A stretch of 10,685 nucleotides of DNA, from positions 1 through 10,685 of the forward strand of contig CAZVSG010000078.1 of assembly GCA_964629345.1 (NCBI GenBank), in the 5' to 3' direction. The translations under genes were made by a program, and so were the position numbers. The stretch comes from UBA6115 sp964629345. GTDB lineage: Bacteria; Bacillota; Clostridia; Christensenellales; Aristaeellaceae. Position 1 is the first letter of the stretch; each line of letters opens with the position of its first letter. The notes below the pieces were generated by a model. It saw only the letters and a program-made list of their open reading frames with translations. It did no database searches and was not told the origin of the DNA. Shown here in pieces: positions 5,974 to 10,685 of the stretch.

Positions 5974-6972
5974 ATGAGAAAAGTACTGTCACTGGTCCTC
6001 TGCGCGCTGCTCCTCGTCTCCCTGCTGGGCACAAGCCTTGCAGAGAAGAAGGACTGGGAGATCGTCGTCGTTCCCAAGGACGCGTCCAATCCCTGGTTCG
6101 TCCACATGAAAGCGGGCGTGGATGAATACGCCCAGAAGAACGGCGTCAATGCCTACCAGAAGGGAACCGCTGAAATTGACGCGACGCTGCAGGCGCAGCT
6201 GATCGCTGACCTGATTGCCCAAGGCGTCGACGCCATCTGCGTGGTGCCCGTCAACCCCGAATCACTGGAACCCGTCCTCAAGCAGGCCATGGATGCCGGC
6301 ATCGTGGTGATCGCCCATGAGGGCGCGAACCTCACCAACGTCCATTACGACATCGAGGCCTTCTCCAACGAGCAGTACGGCGCCTTCATCATGGACAACC
6401 TGGCGGAGGCCATGGGTGAAGAAGGCCTGTACACCACCATGGTCGCGCACGTGACCAACGCCTCCCATAACGAGTGGGCGGACGGCGGCGTGGCGCACCA
6501 GAAGGCCGTATATCCGAAGATGACGCTCCTGGAAGCGGAACCCCGCGTGGAGTCTGAGGACAACGGGGATGTCGCCTACAACAAGGCCAAGGAGCTGTTC
6601 AAGAAGTATCCCGACCTGAAAGGCATCATGGGCACCTCTTCCTATGACGCACCCGGCATCGCCCGCGCGATCGAGGAACTGGGACTGGTCGGCAAGGTCT
6701 TCACCTCCGGAACCGGCCTGCCGCTGGCCAACAAGGCGATCCTGGAGAGCGGCATCGTCAAGTCCCTGACCCTGTGGGATTCCGCGCTTGCGGGTCAGGC
6801 CATGGTTTCCCTCGCACTGAAGGTCCTCAACGGCGAAGAGATCACCGCGCCGGTCGACCTGGGCGTGGACGGCTACATGGCGCTGACCTTCAAACCCGGC
6901 AGCGACAAGGTCCTGGAAGGCCAGGGCTGGGTCGTCATCAACAAGGAGAATGTGGACAGCTTCGGCTTCTGA
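5974..6972 (+). CDS. Sugar ABC importer, periplasmic-binding-fold substrate-binding protein (LsrB/RhaS-like)
   Basis: The 332-residue product is the extracytoplasmic receptor of a CUT2-type importer. Residues 1-23 form a signal peptide (MRKVLSLVLCALLL core, likely cut after SLA at 23). Cys10 lies within the hydrophobic core and is not in a lipobox, so a lipoprotein is not predicted. The mature part is a two-lobed type-1 binding protein. PKDASNPWF (34-42), HYDIEAF (124-130), HNEWADGG (165-172), TLWDS (266-270) and the C-terminal INKENVDSFGF correspond to landmark positions of LsrB and RhaS. At the sites that bind AI-2 in Salmonella LsrB, the lysine after proline is kept (Lys35). The W-D-S-D stretch is HEGAN here, and the D-Q pair before N-x-W appears changed (ASHNEW), so AI-2 is unlikely. 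The ligand is unknown. GGAGG at 5963-5967 supports the start. It is the first gene of its operon. Confidence 0.92.
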   Translation: MRKVLSLVLCALLLVSLLGTSLAEKKDWEIVVVPKDASNPWFVHMKAGVDEYAQKNGVNAYQKGTAEIDATLQAQLIADLIAQGVDAICVVPVNPESLEPVLKQAMDAGIVVIAHEGANLTNVHYDIEAFSNEQYGAFIMDNLAEAMGEEGLYTTMVAHVTNASHNEWADGGVAHQKAVYPKMTLLEAEPRVESEDNGDVAYNKAKELFKKYPDLKGIMGTSSYDAPGIARAIEELGLVGKVFTSGTGLPLANKAILESGIVKSLTLWDSALAGQAMVSLALKVLNGEEITAPVDLGVDGYMALTFKPGSDKVLEGQGWVVINKENVDSFGF

Positions 6973-6987
6973 TCTCAACTGAACCAG

Positions 6988-7019
6988 ACGGTCTCCGCCG
7001 GCGGTCCGGCGGAGACCGT
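6988..7019 (+). promoter_or_regulatory. Perfect 14-bp hairpin between binding-protein and ATPase genes
   Basis: ACGGTCTCCGCCGG (6988-7001) pairs perfectly with CCGGCGGAGACCGT (7006-7019) around the loop CGGT. It starts 15 bases after the binding-protein stop and ends 23 bases before the ATPase ATG. No T run follows, so it is more likely a 3'-end stabiliser or processing element than a full terminator. It would let the binding protein be made in excess over the membrane components. Confidence 0.7.
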
Positions 7020-7042
7020 TGACCTGTCCATGGAGGGAAACC

Positions 7043-8527
7043 ATGCCGGAGAGCTTGCTCAGGGCGGTTGGCATTCATAAATCCTTTGCGGGGGTCCATG
7101 CCCTCAGGGGCGTCGACCTCACGATCATGCCCGGGGAGATCCACTGTCTTGCCGGGGAAAACGGCTGCGGAAAATCGACGCTGATCAAGATCATCTCCGG
7201 CGTGTACCAGCCGGACGCGGGCGTGCTTGAGTTTGACGGCAAGGCGCTGCAGAAGATCACGCCCATCGACGCCATTCTGCTGGGCATCCAGGTCATTTAC
7301 CAGGACTTCTCCGTGTTTCCCAACCTGACGGTTATGGAGAACCTGGCGCTCAACAGCGAGCTTTCGGAAAAGCACAGGCTGGTCAGCTGGAAGCGCATGC
7401 GGAACATCGCGCAGGACGCGGTGAAAAAGATCAATTTCGACATTGACCTGGACAGCATCGTCGGCACCCTGTCCGTCGCGCAGAAACAGATGGTAGCCAT
7501 CAGCCGGGCCCTGATGTTCAATGCCCGGCTCATCATCATGGATGAACCCACCACCGCGCTCACGCGCCGGGAGGTGGACGCCCTGTTCAGGGTGATCCTG
7601 CAGCTGAAGGCGCAGGGGATCTCGATCCTTTTCGTCAGCCACAAGCTCAACGAGGTGTTTGAGATCTCCGAACGCTTTACCATTTTCCGTAACGGGGAGC
7701 TTGTCAGGACCGGTCAGACAGACGAGCTGGATTCGGCGAGATTCACCTACTACATGACCGGGCGCGAATTCAGCGTGCAGAAGTTCGCTCCCGGGGAGGT
7801 CGGGAAGGAGCCCCTGCTGGAGCTCAGGAACCTGACGATGCAAGGTGCGTTTGAGGATGTGAGCTTCGCGCTTCACGCCGGGGAGATCGTTGGCATCACC
7901 GGCCTTCTGGACTCCGGGCGCAGCGAACTGGCGCTTGCGCTGTTTGGCATCAGGAAGGCCGACAGCGGAGCCATTCTGGTCAAAGGAAAAGAAGCAGCTA
8001 TCCGGAGCCCGCGGGACGCAGTCCGCCACAAGATCGGCCTGGTGCCGGAGGACAGGCTGACCGAAGGCCTGTTTCTCCCGCAGAGCATCGCCGACAACCT
8101 GATCATCGCCGAGATCGACCGGCTTGCAGGGCGCGCGGGGGTGTTTGACCGTGAGAAGCGGGCCGGTGAAATCGACAGGCTGGTCAAGGAATTCGCCATT
8201 GCGACGCCGGATCCCAAAAACGCCGGACAGACGCTTTCCGGCGGCAATCAGCAGCGCGTCGTCCTGGCCAAATGGCTCGCCTGCAATCTGGACGTGCTGG
8301 TCTTGAACGGCCCTACGGTGGGCGTCGACATCGGGTCCAAGCATGACATCCACGGGATACTCCGGGATCTTGCGCGTCAGGGCATGGGCATCCTGATCAT
8401 CTCTGATGACCTGCCCGAGGTGATCGAGAACTGCTCGCGCGTGCTGGTGCTCAAAGCCGGAAGGATCGTGACGGAAATGGACGCGGACCATGCGGACGAG
8501 CAGGGGATCCTCGCCCACATGATGTAG
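7043..8527 (+). CDS. Sugar ABC importer ATP-binding protein (double NBD, RbsA/LsrA type)
   Basis: The 494-residue product carries two fused nucleotide-binding domains, as in RbsA, MglA and LsrA, and powers import through the two permeases. NBD1 has Walker A GENGCGKST (38-46), Q-loop Gln87, a degenerate signature LSVAQKQ (143-149), Walker B LIIMDE (163-168) and H-loop His200. NBD2 has a degenerate Walker A GLLDSGRSE (287-295), a canonical signature LSGGNQQ (398-404), and an unusual Walker B ending VLNGPT (420-425), where the expected Asp-Glu is Asn422-Gly423. A degenerate second Walker A is normal in this family; loss of the Walker B acidic pair is less so. One functional hydrolysis site is predicted, formed by NBD1 Walker A/B and the NBD2 signature. 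The ATG at 7043 is chosen for GGAGGG at 7032-7037; a TTG at 7019 lies inside the hairpin stem. Confidence 0.93.
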   Translation: MPESLLRAVGIHKSFAGVHALRGVDLTIMPGEIHCLAGENGCGKSTLIKIISGVYQPDAGVLEFDGKALQKITPIDAILLGIQVIYQDFSVFPNLTVMENLALNSELSEKHRLVSWKRMRNIAQDAVKKINFDIDLDSIVGTLSVAQKQMVAISRALMFNARLIIMDEPTTALTRREVDALFRVILQLKAQGISILFVSHKLNEVFEISERFTIFRNGELVRTGQTDELDSARFTYYMTGREFSVQKFAPGEVGKEPLLELRNLTMQGAFEDVSFALHAGEIVGITGLLDSGRSELALALFGIRKADSGAILVKGKEAAIRSPRDAVRHKIGLVPEDRLTEGLFLPQSIADNLIIAEIDRLAGRAGVFDREKRAGEIDRLVKEFAIATPDPKNAGQTLSGGNQQRVVLAKWLACNLDVLVLNGPTVGVDIGSKHDIHGILRDLARQGMGILIISDDLPEVIENCSRVLVLKAGRIVTEMDADHADEQGILAHMM

Positions 8528-8538
8528 GAGGGGCGGCT

Positions 8539-9573
8539 GTGAAAAAAGGACTGAAAAAACTGACAAAAAGGAATGAACCGTATATCTTCCTGGTCGTACT
8601 CGCGCTGACGCTTCTCATCCAGTTCCGTTCCGGTCAGTTTTTCACCGGGAACAATCTGGTGGACATCGCCTCGGCGATGGTCGTTCCGGGGCTTTTCGCG
8701 GTGGGGACCTTCATGGTGATCCTGTCCGGCGGCATCGATGTGTCCTTCCCGGCGCTCGCCTCCCTTACCAGCTACGCAACGACGAAGATGCTGCTGGATG
8801 CCGGTTACACCGGGGGCATCTGGCTGCCGATCCTGATCTCCCTGGCCTTGGGCGCGGCCTTGGGTGCCTTCAACGGCTATTTCATCGGTTTTCTGGGATT
8901 GCCGGCCCTGATCGTGACGCTCGGCACTTCCAGCGTGTTCAAGGGGGTGATGCAGGGGGCACTCAACTCCGTGCAGCTGGCGACGATCCCGCCGGGCATG
9001 CAGGCCTTCGGCACCTCCTCGCTTTTTGTGGCCTCCAACCCGCTGTCGGGTCTCACCTCGCGTATGCCCGCGGCGTTCCTGGTCTTTGTCGCAGTGCTGC
9101 TGGTCAGTTTTCTCATCCTGCGTTATACCTTCCTTGGCCGGGGCATCTACGCCATCGGCGGGAACGAAGTCAGCGCCCACCGCGCGGGATTCAACACCAG
9201 ACGAACGAAATTCCTCCTCTACGTTTTTGTCGGGATGATGGCAAGCCTGGCCGGACTGATCCGCACCTGCATGATGCAGCAGAACCATCCGACCAATATG
9301 CTGGGCATGGAGATGAACATCATCGCCGGCGTCGTGCTGGGCGGGACAGCCATCACCGGCGGCACGGGCTCACTGGTCGGCTGCATGCTGGGCACCCTGC
9401 TGATCGTGATCGTGGAGAACTCCATGATCCTCATCGGCATTCCCACCATCTGGAAGAGCGTGTTCGTCGGCGCCCTGATCATCATCGGAACGGGCGTCAG
9501 CGCCTGGCAGGTCCTCCGCGCAAACCGTGTGACAAAGATCCGATTCTTCCGGAAGGAGGTGCCGACAATATGA
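8539..9573 (+). CDS. Sugar ABC importer permease 1 (RbsC family)
   Basis: The 344-residue protein is an RbsC/LsrC-type membrane permease with about 8-10 membrane segments after a basic N-terminus (MKKGLKKLTKRN). Family marks are LSGGIDVS (62-69), FNGYFIGFLGLPALIVTLGT (111-130), FLGRGIYAIGGNEVSAHRAG (198-217, the ATPase-facing loop) and IAGVVLGGTAITGGTGS (262-278). It starts with GTG, supported by AGGAGGGG at 8526-8533, which overlaps the ATPase stop, so translation is probably coupled. Its stop overlaps the next start by four bases. With the second permease it likely forms a heterodimeric channel, as in Lsr- and Rha-type importers, rather than the RbsC homodimer. Confidence 0.92.
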   Translation: MKKGLKKLTKRNEPYIFLVVLALTLLIQFRSGQFFTGNNLVDIASAMVVPGLFAVGTFMVILSGGIDVSFPALASLTSYATTKMLLDAGYTGGIWLPILISLALGAALGAFNGYFIGFLGLPALIVTLGTSSVFKGVMQGALNSVQLATIPPGMQAFGTSSLFVASNPLSGLTSRMPAAFLVFVAVLLVSFLILRYTFLGRGIYAIGGNEVSAHRAGFNTRRTKFLLYVFVGMMASLAGLIRTCMMQQNHPTNMLGMEMNIIAGVVLGGTAITGGTGSLVGCMLGTLLIVIVENSMILIGIPTIWKSVFVGALIIIGTGVSAWQVLRANRVTKIRFFRKEVPTI

Positions 9574-10619
9574 GCGGGAACATCAGGGCTTCCTCCCTGC
9601 GCGGGATGCTTGCCGGCCGTAACGCGCACATTTGGCGGCTGGTGCTGGTGATGACCGGATGGATGGTGTTCATGGCGCTGACCAAGTATGAGAAGTTCTA
9701 TACGCTCATCAACTTTCAGACCATGGCCTCCCAGTTTCCTGAGTTCGGGCTGATGGCGCTGGGGGTCATGCTGTGCATGATCACCGGGGGGATCGATCTA
9801 TCCCCTGTGGGGGTCGCGAACCTGACGGCCATCCTGATGGCGTTCCTGCTCAAGGCGCTGGTCAGCCCGGAAGGCGGGCTGCCGAGCTATGCGATCCCCC
9901 TGGTATTTCTCCTGGGCGCATTGACAGGCTGCCTTTTGGGCGCCCTGAACGGCTTGCTGGTGTCCAAAGCGCGCATCCCTCCGATCCTGGCGACCCTGGG
10001 CATGAGCGAGCTGCTGGCGGGCGTCGCGATCGTTCTGACCAACGGAAACGCTGTCAGCAAACTGCCGGTGGATTATGCCCTGACCATCAACAGCAAAATC
10101 GGCGGACTGGTTCCGGTCCAGCTGGTCGTCTTCTTTGTCATGGCGCTGCTGATCTGGTTCCTTCTCAGCCGGACCACCTACGGCACCAAGATCTACCTGT
10201 TGGGCACAAACGCCCAGGCGGCGCGGTACAGCGGCCTGAACAACGACCGGCTGCTGATGAAGACCTACATGCTCTCCGGTGCCTGTGCGGCCCTGGGCGG
10301 ACTAATCATGCTGGCCAACTACAACTCCGCGCGCGCCAACTATGGCGGCGTATACGTTCTGCAATGTGTGCTGATCGTCGTGCTGGGCGGGGTGAGCCCC
10401 ACAGGAGGCAGGGGAAGGATCTCAGGCGTGGTGCTGGCCATCTTTCTGCTGAGGATGCTGGAGACGGGCATCAATCGCTTCCCGCAGATCAGCAGTTACT
10501 ATATCTCCCTGATCTGGGGCGGCGTGCTACTGCTGGTCATGGTGTTGGATTACATGACCAACCGCGGAACCCGTCCGGGACACGGAAAAAGGAAAGTGTC
10601 AGACGCTTCGGCTGCCTGA
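9570..10619 (+). CDS. Sugar ABC importer permease 2 (RbsC family)
   Basis: The 349-residue protein is the partner permease. Family marks are ITGGIDLSPVGVANLTAI (71-88), LGALNGLLVSKARIPPILATLG (about 123-144), YGTKIYLLGTNAQAARYSGL (204-223, the coupling loop facing the ATPase) and VLGGVSPTGGRGR (271-283). About 8-10 membrane segments are visible and the C-terminus is basic (about 331-342). The ATG overlaps the previous stop (ATGA, 9570-9573). A full AAGGAGGT ribosome site lies at 9553-9560 within the end of permease 1, so strong coupled translation is expected. It diverges clearly from permease 1, so it is not a recent tandem copy. No frameshift is seen. Confidence 0.92.
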   Translation: MSGNIRASSLRGMLAGRNAHIWRLVLVMTGWMVFMALTKYEKFYTLINFQTMASQFPEFGLMALGVMLCMITGGIDLSPVGVANLTAILMAFLLKALVSPEGGLPSYAIPLVFLLGALTGCLLGALNGLLVSKARIPPILATLGMSELLAGVAIVLTNGNAVSKLPVDYALTINSKIGGLVPVQLVVFFVMALLIWFLLSRTTYGTKIYLLGTNAQAARYSGLNNDRLLMKTYMLSGACAALGGLIMLANYNSARANYGGVYVLQCVLIVVLGGVSPTGGRGRISGVVLAIFLLRMLETGINRFPQISSYYISLIWGGVLLLVMVLDYMTNRGTRPGHGKRKVSDASAA

Positions 10620-10685
10620 TCCCATCCTCCGCCCGTTCGGTCTCCATGGGTATCAAAAAGGCAGGACTTGGATGTTATGACAGCT
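10620..10685 (+). other. Window end after permease 2; possible start of a further gene
   Basis: No intrinsic terminator is visible in these 66 bases. Two plus-strand frames remain open at the edge: ATG at 10646 (MGIKKAGLGCYDS...), without a ribosome site, and ATG at 10677 (MTA...), with a weak AGGA 9 bases upstream. Either could be the start of the next gene in the operon, but too little is present to call a product. Confidence 0.25.

Noticed and set aside
6938..8566. A very long open frame on the minus strand opposite the ATPase gene
   Set aside because: It mirrors the codon pattern of a clearly recognised ABC ATPase, has no family motifs, and is a common artefact in GC-rich coding DNA.
8377..9288. 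Long minus-strand open frame opposite permease 1
   Set aside because: Composition is rich in His, Gln, Arg and Gly, as expected for a shadow frame, and the plus strand encodes an unmistakable RbsC-type permease.
8539..10619. Possible tandem duplication of the two permease genes
   Set aside because: They share only family motifs and differ throughout, consistent with an old heterodimeric pair rather than a recent repeat.

Overview
The window looks like chromosomal DNA of an anaerobic, moderately GC-rich member of the Bacillota (Clostridia-like). Nearly every gene start has a strong AGGAGG-type ribosome binding site. There is a four-subunit pyruvate-type ferredoxin oxidoreductase, typical of anaerobes, and the only secreted protein has a short Gram-positive-style signal peptide. 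I cannot name the species. No RNA genes, CRISPR arrays, insertion sequences or phage genes were seen.

Layout. (1) 171-1541 (+): a polytopic membrane protein, probably a secondary transporter of the ion-transporter type, substrate unknown. A hairpin at 1620-1647 separates it from the convergent operon and could terminate both. (2) 4695-1691 (-): a compact operon porC-porD-porA-porB (gamma, delta, alpha, beta) for a 2-oxoacid (probably pyruvate):ferredoxin oxidoreductase, with a good promoter just upstream. (3) 4696-5195: a 500-base divergent intergenic region with a promoter for each side and several small dyads. (4) 5196-5765 (+): an RpiB/LacA/LacB-family isomerase-like protein. It keeps the catalytic cysteine but lacks several other family active-site residues. 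A probable terminator follows. (5) 5974-10619 (+): a complete CUT2/ribose-type sugar ABC importer. It consists of an LsrB/RhaS-like binding protein, a double-domain ATPase and two RbsC-type permeases, with its own promoter and a structured leader.

How they work together. The importer and isomerase-like gene probably form one uptake-and-processing locus: a sugar or sugar-like compound is bound, imported with ATP and perhaps rearranged by the isomerase-like protein. No kinase or regulator gene lies inside the window, but no terminator is visible after 10619, so the locus may continue. The POR operon sits at the end of carbohydrate breakdown, turning pyruvate into acetyl-CoA, CO2 and reduced ferredoxin. 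Its divergent placement may be coincidental.

The most notable points are the altered active site of the RpiB-like protein, a degenerate second ATPase site in the importer, a perfect 14-bp hairpin between the binding protein and ATPase genes, and a promoter/leader with a GntR-like dyad at the predicted transcription start followed by a perfect 11-bp stem.
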